Positions 16,233 through 24,418 of a stretch of 64,000 nt of DNA are shown one piece after another. Source of the stretch: Alphaproteobacteria bacterium. GTDB lineage: Bacteria; Pseudomonadota; Alphaproteobacteria; JAVJRE01. The number at the start of each line of letters is the position of its first letter. Positions within the stretch are counted from its first letter, which is position 1. The notes beneath the pieces were generated by a model. It saw nothing but the letters and a program-made list of their open reading frames with translations. It had not been told where the DNA came from and did no database searches. A program made the position numbers and the translations under genes. The stretch is from NCBI GenBank assembly GCA_040218575.1, contig JAVJRE010000007.1, forward strand, positions 434,001 to 498,000, read 5' to 3'.

Positions 16233-18386
16233 ATGACCCAAAGACCCGACTCCGCCCCGTCATCGACCCCCTTATCGCCCCCGACCAATACGCCCCCCGC
16301 TCACGCGCCGGTAGCGGAGCGCCGCGAGGTGGTGACCGTCCGCCACGGCCAGCGCCACAGCGACCCCTATGCCTGGCTGCGTGACGATAACTGGCAACAG
16401 GTCATGCGCGACCCATCCGTCCTCAGGCCCGATATTCTGGCTTATCTGGAGGCGGAAAACGCCTGGACCGCCGCAGTCATGGCGCCCACCGAAGCGTTGC
16501 AGGAAAGACTGGTCGCGGAAATGCGCGGCCGCATCAAAGAGGACGATTCATCGGTCCCGACCCCGGACGGCCCCTGGGATTATTACATGCGCTTTGCCGA
16601 AGACGCGGAGCATCCTCTGTATTGCCGCTCACGCCGCGGTCAGCCGGACAGCGAACAGGTGCTGCTGGATTCCCACGCCGCCAGCCTGCAACACCCGTTC
16701 TTTCGAATCACCGGTATGGCGCACAGCCCCGATCATCGCCGCCTGGCCACCGCCACGGATATCACTGGTTCTGAATACAGCCTGATCCGCATCCTCGACA
16801 TGGAGTCCGGCGAGTGGCTCGCCGATGAAATCGCCTCCGCCCAGGGCGACGTTGTGTGGTCGGCGGATTCCGCCACCCTGTTCTACACCTGGCTGGACGA
16901 CAATCACCGGCCGGCCGAGGTGCGCCGTCACACCCTCGGCCAGACCGGTGATGATGCGCGGGTCTATGCGGAGGCGGACAGCGCTTTCTATCTGGGGGTC
17001 GGCAAGACCGAGAGTGGTCGCCTCATCGTTATCGATGCCCACGATCACTCCACCGCGGAACTGCACATCGTCCCGGCCGATGCGCCCGATACACCGCCGG
17101 TCTGTTTTCGGCCGCGCCGCCACGATCAGGATTATGACCTGAGCGATCATGGCGAGCGTGTCTATCTGCGCACCAACATCGCCTGCGACGGCACAATGGC
17201 GGAGGATTACCGCATTGTCGCCACGCGGCTTGACCAGCCCGACCCCGCACACTGGACGGAGGTGGTGCCGCATCGGCCCGGCACCCTCATCCTGGCCATG
17301 CTGGTGTTTCGCGACTGGCTGGTCTGGCACGAGCGGGAAGACGGCATGCCGCGTATTGTGGTTCGCCACATCGCAACCGGCGACGAACATTCCATCGCCA
17401 TGGACGAGGAGGTGTTCGACCTGGCGCCCCGGCCAGGCTATGAGTTTGCCACGGACACACTGCGCTTCGTCTTTTCATCGCCGCGCACCCCGGCCGAGAC
17501 CTTCGACTATGACATGGCCACCCGTCAGCGCACCTTGCGCAAGACCCAGGAAGTGCCGAGCGGCCATGATCCGGCCGACTATCAGACACGCCGACTGATG
17601 GTGCCGGCACACGATGGCGAACAGGTGCCGGTGTCGCTGCTGTGGCACAGGGATACGCCGCTCGACGGCACCGCACCGGTTCTCCTGTACGGCTACGGCT
17701 CTTACGGCATCACCATTCCCATGGCCTTTACCACTAACCGGTTTTCCCTGGTGAATCGCGGTTTCATCTACGCCCACGCCCACATCCGGGGCGGCAAGGA
17801 CCGCGGCTATCGCTGGTATCGCGACGGCAAGATGGCCAGCAAGATGAACACCTTTCGTGACTTCATCTCAGCCGCCGAAGGGCTGATTGACAACGGCCTG
17901 GCACGGCGCGGCCGAATCGCCATTCATGGCGGTTCCGCCGGCGGGCTCTTGGTCGGCGCGGTCATCAACATGGCGCCGGACCTGTTCATGGCCTGTATTG
18001 CCGACGTGCCGTTCGTCGACGTCATGAACACCATGTGCGACCCGTCCCTGCCACTGACCCCGCCTGAATGGAAAGAGTGGGGCAATCCCATAGAGTCACA
18101 GGAACATTATCGTCACATTCTGGAATACTCGCCCTACGACAATGTGCGGAGCCAGGCCTATCCCCATGTGCTGGCCACCGGCGGCCTGTCCGATCCGCGC
18201 GTCACCTATTGGGAGCCGGCGAAGTGGGTAGCGAAGCTGCGCGCCCTCAGAACCGATGACCGGATGACCCTGCTGAAGATCAATCTGGAAGCCGGCCATG
18301 GCGGGTCCGCCGGTCGCTTCGACAAGCTGGGCGAAGTGGCGCTGGCCTATGCCTTCCTGCTCAAGGTGTTCGGGATTGGCGACTGA
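16233..18386 (+). CDS. ptrB: Oligopeptidase B (prolyl oligopeptidase family, S9A)
   Basis: 717 residues. An N-terminal beta-propeller is followed by an alpha/beta-hydrolase domain. The catalytic triad is visible: Ser568 in HGGSAGG, Asp654 in SDPRV and His689 in AGHGGSAGR. Family signatures YGYGSYG and AHIRGGKDRG are present. Oligopeptidase B cleaves short peptides after Arg/Lys in the cytoplasm. The start is ATG 16233 because the upstream frame is antisense-like noise inside the synthetase gene. No signal peptide is apparent; residues 1-30 are Pro/Ser/Thr-rich. It converges with the exported-protein gene seven bases away. Confidence 0.93.
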   Translation: MTQRPDSAPSSTPLSPPTNTPPAHAPVAERREVVTVRHGQRHSDPYAWLRDDNWQQVMRDPSVLRPDILAYLEAENAWTAAVMAPTEALQERLVAEMRGRIKEDDSSVPTPDGPWDYYMRFAEDAEHPLYCRSRRGQPDSEQVLLDSHAASLQHPFFRITGMAHSPDHRRLATATDITGSEYSLIRILDMESGEWLADEIASAQGDVVWSADSATLFYTWLDDNHRPAEVRRHTLGQTGDDARVYAEADSAFYLGVGKTESGRLIVIDAHDHSTAELHIVPADAPDTPPVCFRPRRHDQDYDLSDHGERVYLRTNIACDGTMAEDYRIVATRLDQPDPAHWTEVVPHRPGTLILAMLVFRDWLVWHEREDGMPRIVVRHIATGDEHSIAMDEEVFDLAPRPGYEFATDTLRFVFSSPRTPAETFDYDMATRQRTLRKTQEVPSGHDPADYQTRRLMVPAHDGEQVPVSLLWHRDTPLDGTAPVLLYGYGSYGITIPMAFTTNRFSLVNRGFIYAHAHIRGGKDRGYRWYRDGKMASKMNTFRDFISAAEGLIDNGLARRGRIAIHGGSAGGLLVGAVINMAPDLFMACIADVPFVDVMNTMCDPSLPLTPPEWKEWGNPIESQEHYRHILEYSPYDNVRSQAYPHVLATGGLSDPRVTYWEPAKWVAKLRALRTDDRMTLLKINLEAGHGGSAGRFDKLGEVALAYAFLLKVFGIGD

Positions 18387-18393
18387 CGGCCGG

Positions 18394-18840
18394 TCAGCGT
18401 TGCAGACGGATGCCGGATACCGTCGCGCCTCGTGTCGCCAGCGTCGTCAGCGCCAGACAGTCTAGATCGGCGCCACTGGCCTCGTCACGGCACTGCGGCA
18501 TGGCCTCCAGCCGCAGTGATGCGACGCCGCCGCAGTCGCCATCCCAAAGTGGCAGTGAAAAGCGCGTGGACGCCCCGGCTACAAGCGGCGCCAGGTCGAG
18601 CCGCAGGCGGCGCACCGTTACGCCTGCCCCATCCAACACGGCCAGGTCCATGGCGAAGCGATCAAGATCGCCGGCCAGGGTGCTCTCTATCGATAGTGTA
18701 GCGACGCAGGCGCCACGCAGCACCACCGCCCGCTCCAAAGCGAAAGTCAGTCCGCCGGCCGGGCTTGCCTGCTGGGCGAGAGCCACCGGCGGCGTCATGG
18801 CCATGACCAGGACACAGCTCATCACCATCCATCGTTTCAT
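18394..18840 (-). CDS. Hypothetical exported protein with four cysteines
   Basis: 148 residues. A clear Sec signal peptide covers residues 1-22 (MKRW, a hydrophobic core, then VALA-Q). The mature part is predicted all-beta, with four cysteines at GAC, GDC, QC and DC spaced for two disulfides, so a periplasmic or secreted role is likely. I do not recognise a family. The start overlaps the stop of the 2OG-oxygenase-like gene (ATGA), so they are translationally coupled. Confidence 0.65.
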   Translation of the reverse strand: MKRWMVMSCVLVMAMTPPVALAQQASPAGGLTFALERAVVLRGACVATLSIESTLAGDLDRFAMDLAVLDGAGVTVRRLRLDLAPLVAGASTRFSLPLWDGDCGGVASLRLEAMPQCRDEASGADLDCLALTTLATRGATVSGIRLQR

Positions 18841-19487
18841 GTTCGCTCCAGATATTCCGGCCGGTCGGCCCGCGCATCGTGGCGCAGGCTGAAGATCACC
18901 CGTTCTTCAACAATGTTATCAACCGCATGGAATGGCCGCTTGCGGTCTCCGGGAAAGCCGGGCGCGCGCATGAGCACTGCCTCACCTGGCCCCAGCGGCA
19001 CGTCATTCGCCGCACTGCCGGCGCGGTCTTCCGCAATACGAAAACGCCCTTTCCCTTTGAGCAGCAGAATCAGAATCAGCCGCTCATAGCGGATATGGTC
19101 GCGATGAAAGCCGATTCCGGCCGACCCAACGGGATAGCGTTGCACTACCCGGTCGCTCAGACGAAGCGGCGCACACAGCGGCGGATCACCCAGCGCCAGC
19201 CCCTCATTCACTAGCGCCTCAATAGCGTCCGCCGCCGGATGGAAGGGCGTATCTGCCGGCGGCGGCCAGCAGATCCAGAAATCCTGCATGACGGTGGCGC
19301 CCCCTGTCGTCTGTACCGGTCGCGACCGGCGCACCGGCAGGCCGGCCTCCGCCGCCAGCAACATGTCGCAGCCGGCTTGGTCCACCAGGCGCAGGCTGAC
19401 CGCGTCTCCCGCCACCAGACAGCGCAGCGCCGCCGCCACCTGCAGTGGCGAGGCCACCAGATGGCGGGAGAACGCCACCGCCATCAT
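18837..19487 (-). CDS. 2OG-Fe(II) oxygenase-like protein
   Basis: 216 residues. A double-stranded beta-helix iron site is suggested by FHRDHIRYERLILILLL, with H128 and D130 as the HxD pair, and by RPFHAV with H187 as the distal histidine. A strand with GxGRFRI lies between, as in prolyl-4-hydroxylase/AlkB-type enzymes. The usual 2-oxoglutarate-binding Arg may be R196 (EERVIF) or R201, but I cannot fix it. It would hydroxylate a protein or small molecule in the cytoplasm. Coupled by ATGA to the exported Cys protein, which could be a substrate only if modified before export. The family call is moderately sure; substrate unknown. Confidence 0.6.
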   Translation of the reverse strand: MMAVAFSRHLVASPLQVAAALRCLVAGDAVSLRLVDQAGCDMLLAAEAGLPVRRSRPVQTTGGATVMQDFWICWPPPADTPFHPAADAIEALVNEGLALGDPPLCAPLRLSDRVVQRYPVGSAGIGFHRDHIRYERLILILLLKGKGRFRIAEDRAGSAANDVPLGPGEAVLMRAPGFPGDRKRPFHAVDNIVEERVIFSLRHDARADRPEYLERT

Positions 19488-19505
19488 CGCGCCGCCGCCA
19501 CGGTG

Positions 19506-19958
19506 TCAGGCGCCGCGGCCTGCGGCGTCCTGCGCGGTGCGGCTGTCATAGGCCCGCCACAACAGCATGCCGCCGATCAATGCGCCAACGAAGACGAAAC
19601 TGGGCCAGCGTCCGGCCGCCAGCCCGGCGATGGCCGGGCCCGGGCACAGCCCCACCAGGCCCCAGCCGATTCCGAAAATCGCCGCGCCGCTCAGCAGGCG
19701 CGGATCAATGTCACGCCGTTCCGGCAAGTGAAAGCGCACATCGAACAGGGGCGCCGGCCGGCGCCAGACCAGACGATAGCCGATGAAGGCGACCGCCACC
19801 GCCCCGGCCAGGACCAGCGCCAGGCTGGGGTCCCAGGCGCCACTCACATCGAGAAAGTTGAGCACTTTCGCCGGGTCGGTCATCTGCGACAGGCTGAGGC
19901 CGAAGCCGAACACCAGACCGGCGGTGAGTCCGCCCAGGGCACGCCATGTATTGGCCAT
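19506..19958 (-). CDS. YeeE/YedE-family membrane protein, C-terminal-type half
   Basis: 150 residues, with about four membrane segments and the motif GLCPGPAIAG near 114-123, characteristic of the YeeE/YedE (DUF6691) sulfur-transport family. Full-length TsuA-type transporters move thiosulfate with conserved cysteines; here the protein is split into two genes that together equal one full transporter. The start is ATG 19958 with AGGAGG just upstream, located 10 bases after the stop of the partner half. It likely forms a heteromer with the next protein and imports thiosulfate or a related sulfur species. Confidence 0.85.
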   Translation of the reverse strand: MANTWRALGGLTAGLVFGFGLSLSQMTDPAKVLNFLDVSGAWDPSLALVLAGAVAVAFIGYRLVWRRPAPLFDVRFHLPERRDIDPRLLSGAAIFGIGWGLVGLCPGPAIAGLAAGRWPSFVFVGALIGGMLLWRAYDSRTAQDAAGRGA

Positions 19959-19968
19959 GTGGAGCCTC

Positions 19969-20412
19969 CTATATGGCAATCAGGTGGCGGGTGACGAACA
20001 CCGTTACGATGGCCACCGCCAGATAAACCAGAGTGGCGGCGATGGAACGGGAAGACAGACGGGCCATTCCGCAAACACCATGGCCACTGGTGCAGCCATG
20101 GCCCATGCGGGTGCCAATCCCCACCAGCAACCCGCCGGCAATAAGCAGCAGGACCGACTGGCTGATCTGCACCGGCGGCGGCGTAACGGCCAGCGCCCGA
20201 TGCAGTGCGGCGCCGCCCACCAGACCAAGCACGAACAGCCCCTGCCAGGCAAAGTCAGGCGATGCTTTGGCGCCGCCGCCAAGACGCTGCGCCACGCCGC
20301 CCACAACGCCGCTAACGCCGGCGATGCGTCCGTTGAACAGCATCAGCAGCGTCGCCGCCAGACCAATGAGAGCGCCGCCGATCAGGGCGGACACCGGTGT
20401 GAACTCCGTCAT
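19969..20412 (-). CDS. YeeE/YedE-family membrane protein, N-terminal-type half
   Basis: 147 residues, with four to five membrane helices and the family motif GTRMGHGCTSGHGVCG near 99-114, whose cysteines are thought to pass sulfur species through the pore. First gene of the split YeeE/YedE pair. The start at 20412 is preceded by GGGAGAGGG. A perfect palindrome and a bulged hairpin lie directly upstream (20422-20464), suggesting control at the RNA or DNA level. Confidence 0.87.
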   Translation of the reverse strand: MTEFTPVSALIGGALIGLAATLLMLFNGRIAGVSGVVGGVAQRLGGGAKASPDFAWQGLFVLGLVGGAALHRALAVTPPPVQISQSVLLLIAGGLLVGIGTRMGHGCTSGHGVCGMARLSSRSIAATLVYLAVAIVTVFVTRHLIAI

Positions 20413-20421
20413 GACCCTCTC

Positions 20422-20464
20422 CCGCCAATTGGCGGACCGTCGCTGCCGCCAGGCAGGCGGTCCG
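20422..20464 (-). promoter_or_regulatory. Palindrome and hairpin abutting the YeeE ribosome-binding site
   Basis: CCGCCAATTGGCGG (20422-20435) is a perfect 14-base dyad ending against the ribosome-binding site of the first YeeE gene. Overlapping it, 20433-20464 can fold into a hairpin with outer arms CGGACCG/CGGTCCG and inner arms CTGCC/GGCAG around GCCA. Neither is followed by a T-run, so an operator or a translation-controlling hairpin is more likely than a terminator. The two structures share bases and could be mutually exclusive. Confidence 0.4.
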
Positions 20465-20558
20465 GTGCCTTACAATGTGGCGACCGGCAGGGGCGATACA
20501 AGGACCATGCGACAGTTCGCCCGACCGCCCCGGGGCTAAGGGGCCGGACCGGCGCCTG

Positions 20559-21236
20559 TCAGGCGGTCGGCGGCGATTGCGGGGGCGGATGGCCATCCAC
20601 CAGGGTCGCCGCCGTCGCCAGATCACCCAGCCACAGCCACAGCGCCAGCAGCGGTGTGTCTCCCGCCTGCATGGCGTGCGCCTGGCCGCTGTCATGGACA
20701 ATCACATCCGGCGGCGAGCGCTCGGCCCAGCCGTCGCCCTGGCGATACCACTGCGCCGGGCCGGTCAGCGGCACATACAGTTCCACTGCCGGGTGGACAT
20801 GGGCCGGATAGTGAAAGCCCGGCGCCAGCAACAGGAACCCCAGAGCCAGAGCATCGCTCTCCATCAGGCCGCCCGGTCCCGCCACCAGGCTGTAGCCATA
20901 GCTGCGCAGGAATCCCGGCTTGCCCGAATAGTTGGCATTCTGCACCCACTGCAGCGCCCGCCGCAGGCCGCGCACATTGGGCGCCAACCGCCAGGCGCGC
21001 TGGCCCTCTGCCGCCTTGGTGGCGGCCGCCAGATGCGCCGTCACCGGTATTGGCCGCGGCGCCTGCATCGCCGCATCCGGCTTCAGGCTCTTCAGAACCG
21101 TCACCGCCTGCATCACATGTTCGTTCTGCCGCGCCTCGCAACGCGAAAGGTGTGCGGCCAGGTCATTGAACAGATAGCGCAGCACCCGGTTCGATTCGTC
21201 CGGTTCCAGCGCCGGCTCACCGTCACTCATGGGCAT
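20559..21236 (-). CDS. DMSP-lyase-family cupin (DddQ-like)
   Basis: 225 residues. The C-terminal cupin carries FHYPAHVHPAVELY at 141-154, with likely metal ligands H146, H148, E152 and Y154 nearby, and H187 in GQAHAM as the second-motif histidine. This matches the DddQ/DddK/DddW-type cupins that use a divalent metal to cleave dimethylsulfoniopropionate into dimethyl sulfide and acrylate; the ending LLALWLWLGDL also fits DddQ. A helical N-terminal region of about 110 residues has the size seen in DddQ. It lies 24 bases downstream of HAL-like 2 in the same operon. Members of this family are not all DMSP lyases, so the substrate is unproven. Confidence 0.75.
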   Translation of the reverse strand: MPMSDGEPALEPDESNRVLRYLFNDLAAHLSRCEARQNEHVMQAVTVLKSLKPDAAMQAPRPIPVTAHLAAATKAAEGQRAWRLAPNVRGLRRALQWVQNANYSGKPGFLRSYGYSLVAGPGGLMESDALALGFLLLAPGFHYPAHVHPAVELYVPLTGPAQWYRQGDGWAERSPPDVIVHDSGQAHAMQAGDTPLLALWLWLGDLATAATLVDGHPPPQSPPTA

Positions 21237-21260
21237 TCCCGCGCGGCGTTCCCCGGACCA

Positions 21261-22877
21261 TCAGCCGCGCTTGGGGCGCGGCGAGCCGCGCTTGGCCGCC
21301 GGGCGCTTGGCGGCGGTGCGTTTGGGTGCCGGGCGGCGACCCGCCACTGGCTTTGGCCGCGCCGGCGGACGCGGCGCCGGCTTGCGGGTCACGACCTTGG
21401 CCCTGGACCGTGCGACTGCTTTGGTTCTGGGCGGCGGAAAAGCACCGGTCAGGGCGCCGTCGCCCAGTGCTGTGGCCAGCCGCTCCAGCTCACGGCCTGT
21501 ATTGCGCTCACCCTTGCCATCGAACGGCCGGACGATGCTGCGGACCCCGTCCAGGAACGCTGCCAGTTGCGGCGGCGCCTTGCGCTCGGTCACCCACAGC
21601 GCCTGGCTCGCCACCGTCGCCAGAATGGCCATGGCGGAATCGAAACAGCGATTGGCCGTGAGGTGCTTCTGATAGGCGAAGAAGGTGGGTGAGGCCACGT
21701 CGTTCTGGCCATAGCCGCCGCCTTCGCTGGGCGGCAGGAAGGTGCGTTGGGCGGCATGGCGCGCTTCCTCGCCGAAGCCGATCTGAATGAAACCCAGAAT
21801 AGCCGTGCCAAACCCCTCTCCCTTGGTCAGGTAGTTGGGCAATTCGCTGACCGCGGTGTTCTGCATCTTTGTGGTGTGATGATCGGCCAGGGTCACCAGA
21901 TCCGCATAGGCGGCGTTGAGAGAATCAATGGCCGGATAGGCGGTGCCATTGTGATAGCCGCCGTTCGATACGGTGTAGCCCAGCGGCTTCTGCTTCGTCG
22001 GCAGGACATAGGTCGGATTGCCGTTGACCGAAGCAATGGCATAGCCCGCCACCTCCTCGGCGGTGGCCACCGCCCGCCGCGCCGCGCCCAGAACCCGCGG
22101 CAGGATGCGCCACGACACCGGCGCCTGGTAGAAGCGCCGGTCCTTTGCTCCGCCGCGCAGCAGGGCGTTGATGCGACGGATGGCCTCGCCCTCATACGGG
22201 TCGCCCCACAGGTGCACCAGATCGGGATCATAGGCCTCCAGCGGCGCCCGCATGGCCTCTATGGACAGACAAAAGACCTGTTCCGCCAGTTCCAGCCGAC
22301 GCCGGGCGACCAGCGCCACGTCGGCAATCAGGCCGGCGGTGGCCGACGAGCCGGCGAACAGAGCGCCGGGCTCGCCTTCCTCCCAGTCGCCTTCCGGCAT
22401 GGCCGACAGCACATGCGCCAGGGGCAGGATTTCGCCGGCGCCCACCTGCCCCGACAGGGGAACCTCCGGCAGCGGACGATCGAGCATGGCGGCCAGACGC
22501 TCTGCGATGGCCGGCCGCACCTTGCCATGGCCTTCGATCAGGCTCGACAGCAGTGAGAAGATGATGCCGCGCACCACCCGGTCAGGCAGCATCTGTGTAC
22601 CGAACCCGGCACCGGTCTGGCGTGTGGGGTTGGTCCGCTCGGCGTGCTTGCGCTGCTCTTCGGGGCTGACCGCCGTCTTGGCCTGCGGTCCGAAGCCGCT
22701 GGTCACACCATAAATGAACTGCGTAGGATCGGATTCGAGAAATGCGCGAAAGCTCTTGCGCGCATCGGTCATGGCCTTCTTTGCTCGCGGCCCCACCTTC
22801 AGGCTCTCGCCACCCAGCATGACCCGACGATAATTCTCCAGCGTAAAGTCACGCCGGCTATTGACGATGACCGTCAT
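21261..22877 (-). CDS. HAL/PAL-superfamily protein lacking the MIO tripeptide, basic tail (HAL-like 2)
   Basis: 538 residues. IYGVTSGFG at 55-63, the block APVSWRILPRVLG, the block TVSNGGYHNGT and YGQNDVAS mark it as a lyase-superfamily member. The MIO position reads A147-G148-E149 in GQVGAGEILPL. The NGT motif kept by HAL-like 1 is lost (AGSSATAG). Residues 484-538 form a Lys/Arg/Pro/Ala tail with about 21 basic and no acidic residues, like histone H1 or bacterial AlgP tails, which could bind nucleic acid, polyphosphate or membrane. Its ATG overlaps the HAL-like 3 stop (ATGA), so the two are probably made in equal amounts and may form a hetero-oligomer, since HAL active sites use three subunits. 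Function unknown. Confidence 0.83.
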   Translation of the reverse strand: MTVIVNSRRDFTLENYRRVMLGGESLKVGPRAKKAMTDARKSFRAFLESDPTQFIYGVTSGFGPQAKTAVSPEEQRKHAERTNPTRQTGAGFGTQMLPDRVVRGIIFSLLSSLIEGHGKVRPAIAERLAAMLDRPLPEVPLSGQVGAGEILPLAHVLSAMPEGDWEEGEPGALFAGSSATAGLIADVALVARRRLELAEQVFCLSIEAMRAPLEAYDPDLVHLWGDPYEGEAIRRINALLRGGAKDRRFYQAPVSWRILPRVLGAARRAVATAEEVAGYAIASVNGNPTYVLPTKQKPLGYTVSNGGYHNGTAYPAIDSLNAAYADLVTLADHHTTKMQNTAVSELPNYLTKGEGFGTAILGFIQIGFGEEARHAAQRTFLPPSEGGGYGQNDVASPTFFAYQKHLTANRCFDSAMAILATVASQALWVTERKAPPQLAAFLDGVRSIVRPFDGKGERNTGRELERLATALGDGALTGAFPPPRTKAVARSRAKVVTRKPAPRPPARPKPVAGRRPAPKRTAAKRPAAKRGSPRPKRG

Positions 22878-24418
22878 CGCGTCCGCCCTCCTGCGGTTCG
22901 TTTGCGCGTGGCGACGCGCGTACGGGGGGTCTTTCCTGGTGCCCGCCCTGATGCCCGTCCGGATGGAAGCAAAGTGTCCGACCCGCTCTCCACCATGGCA
23001 GAGAAAGCGTCAGCCAGGCGCTTTCCGTCATCGCCCAGACGACGGGTGCTTTCCACCACCGGAAATAGCTGGCGGATTTCGTCCAGGAACCCGGCCAGCG
23101 ACGGCGGCGCCTTGCGCTTGGTCACCCACAGGGCCTGGCTGGCCACCGGCGCCAGCACCGCCAGCACCATGTCCAGCAGCCGGGCGATCTTCGCTTCCGC
23201 CCGCCAGGCGGCGAAGCCGGGGCTGGAAATATCATCCTGCTCTGATGCGGCCGGCTCCGCCGGCGACAGCAGACTTGGCTCCATCAGGCGCCGCATCTCG
23301 TCCACAAAGCCGTTCGGCACATACTCGAAATAGGTGGTCGAATGGCCTGACAGCCAGTCGGTGCCCGGCACCAGCAAGCGGTCGGGGATCAGTGAATACT
23401 CGCCCTTGTGCAGCTTGACCGAATGGCGATGGGCGAGGGTTGCCAGATCAACCCAACTCGCCGCCACACTGTCCAGAGTTGGCGGCACGATGGCGTTGTG
23501 ATAGGTGCCGGTGCTCATGGTCTTGCCATAGGGCAGGCCACGACGCGGCGGGACGAAGGTGGGGTTGGCGGCGGTGACGGCGATGGAATGGGCCGCCGTC
23601 TCCTCCAGCGCGGCAACCGCGCGGTGGGCCTGGCCCAGAACCCGCGGCAGGATGCGCCACGACACCGGCGCCTGATAGGTGCGCCGGCCCTTGCGCGGCA
23701 CCCCTTTGAGCCAGCGGTTGAGGCCATCCAGCGCCGCTCCTTCGTGGGGGTCCGCCCACAGCGGCTTGAGCGCCGGGTCATAGGCTTCCAGTGGCGCGGC
23801 CAACCCTTCGATGGACAGCGCGAACACCTTCTCCACAAGCTCCAGCCGGCGACGCGCCTGAAGAGCGGCGATACCGCCCATGGCGCTGACGAAGGGCGCG
23901 CCATTGCCGCTACCGGCCTGGTATCCCTTGACCTTCTGCTGCCATGTGGGGCTGTACAGCGCGAACAACGGCATGATCTCACCGGCTGCCGTCAGCCCCT
24001 GTGCCGGCACCGGCGGCAACGGCTTGTCCAGCATACCGGCGATCAGTTTGGCACGGTCGGGGTGGGTTGCGGTGGTGCCGTCAATGAACATGGCCAGGGT
24101 GGCGAAAATGGCGCCGCGCACCACGCTCTCCGGCAGATCGTCGTCGCCGAAGGCCAGAGCGGCAAACGGCATACCACGGCTCATGCGCTTTTTCTGTTCT
24201 TCCGGCGCGCGATGGTTCTTGGCATCGGGGCCGCCACCGGATGTCACGCCATAGATGAACTTGCCGCGATTCTTGTCCACATGAACCTGGAAATCGTCAT
24301 GCGCCTTGCCGATGGCCTTAAGCGCCGCCGGCGAGAAGCGAACCGATTCGCCGCCGATGGCCACGCGTTGCAGGTTGGCCAGCGAAAAATCCCGCCGCGA
24401 GGCCAGGGTTACCGTCAT
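22874..24418 (-). CDS. HAL/PAL-superfamily protein lacking the MIO tripeptide (HAL-like 3)
   Basis: 514 residues from ATG 24418, which has GGGGAGA upstream and aligns with the MTVTL start of HAL-like 1. A longer frame to 24634 has no support. Lyase-family marks: IYGVTS at 55-60, APVSWRILPRVLG, STGTYHNA and SEQDDIS. The MIO site reads A145-G146-E147 in GLTAAGEIMP. NGA replaces NGT. It is closest to HAL-like 1 (shared FYEYVPNG-type segment, EPAASEQDD). The last 30 residues are Arg/Lys/Gly-rich (GRAPGKTPRTR and on), a shorter version of the HAL-like 2 tail. First gene of the operon with HAL-like 2 and the DddQ-like cupin. Function unknown. Confidence 0.83.
   Translation of the reverse strand: MTVTLASRRDFSLANLQRVAIGGESVRFSPAALKAIGKAHDDFQVHVDKNRGKFIYGVTSGGGPDAKNHRAPEEQKKRMSRGMPFAALAFGDDDLPESVVRGAIFATLAMFIDGTTATHPDRAKLIAGMLDKPLPPVPAQGLTAAGEIMPLFALYSPTWQQKVKGYQAGSGNGAPFVSAMGGIAALQARRRLELVEKVFALSIEGLAAPLEAYDPALKPLWADPHEGAALDGLNRWLKGVPRKGRRTYQAPVSWRILPRVLGQAHRAVAALEETAAHSIAVTAANPTFVPPRRGLPYGKTMSTGTYHNAIVPPTLDSVAASWVDLATLAHRHSVKLHKGEYSLIPDRLLVPGTDWLSGHSTTYFEYVPNGFVDEMRRLMEPSLLSPAEPAASEQDDISSPGFAAWRAEAKIARLLDMVLAVLAPVASQALWVTKRKAPPSLAGFLDEIRQLFPVVESTRRLGDDGKRLADAFSAMVESGSDTLLPSGRASGRAPGKTPRTRVATRKRTAGGRTR

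Noticed and set aside
21261-22877. Ala-Gly-Ser-Ser-Ala segment of HAL-like 2 as a displaced MIO tripeptide
   Set aside because: It is in the downstream position of the NGT motif, after the GxVGAGE loop, and the order is not Ala-Ser-Gly.
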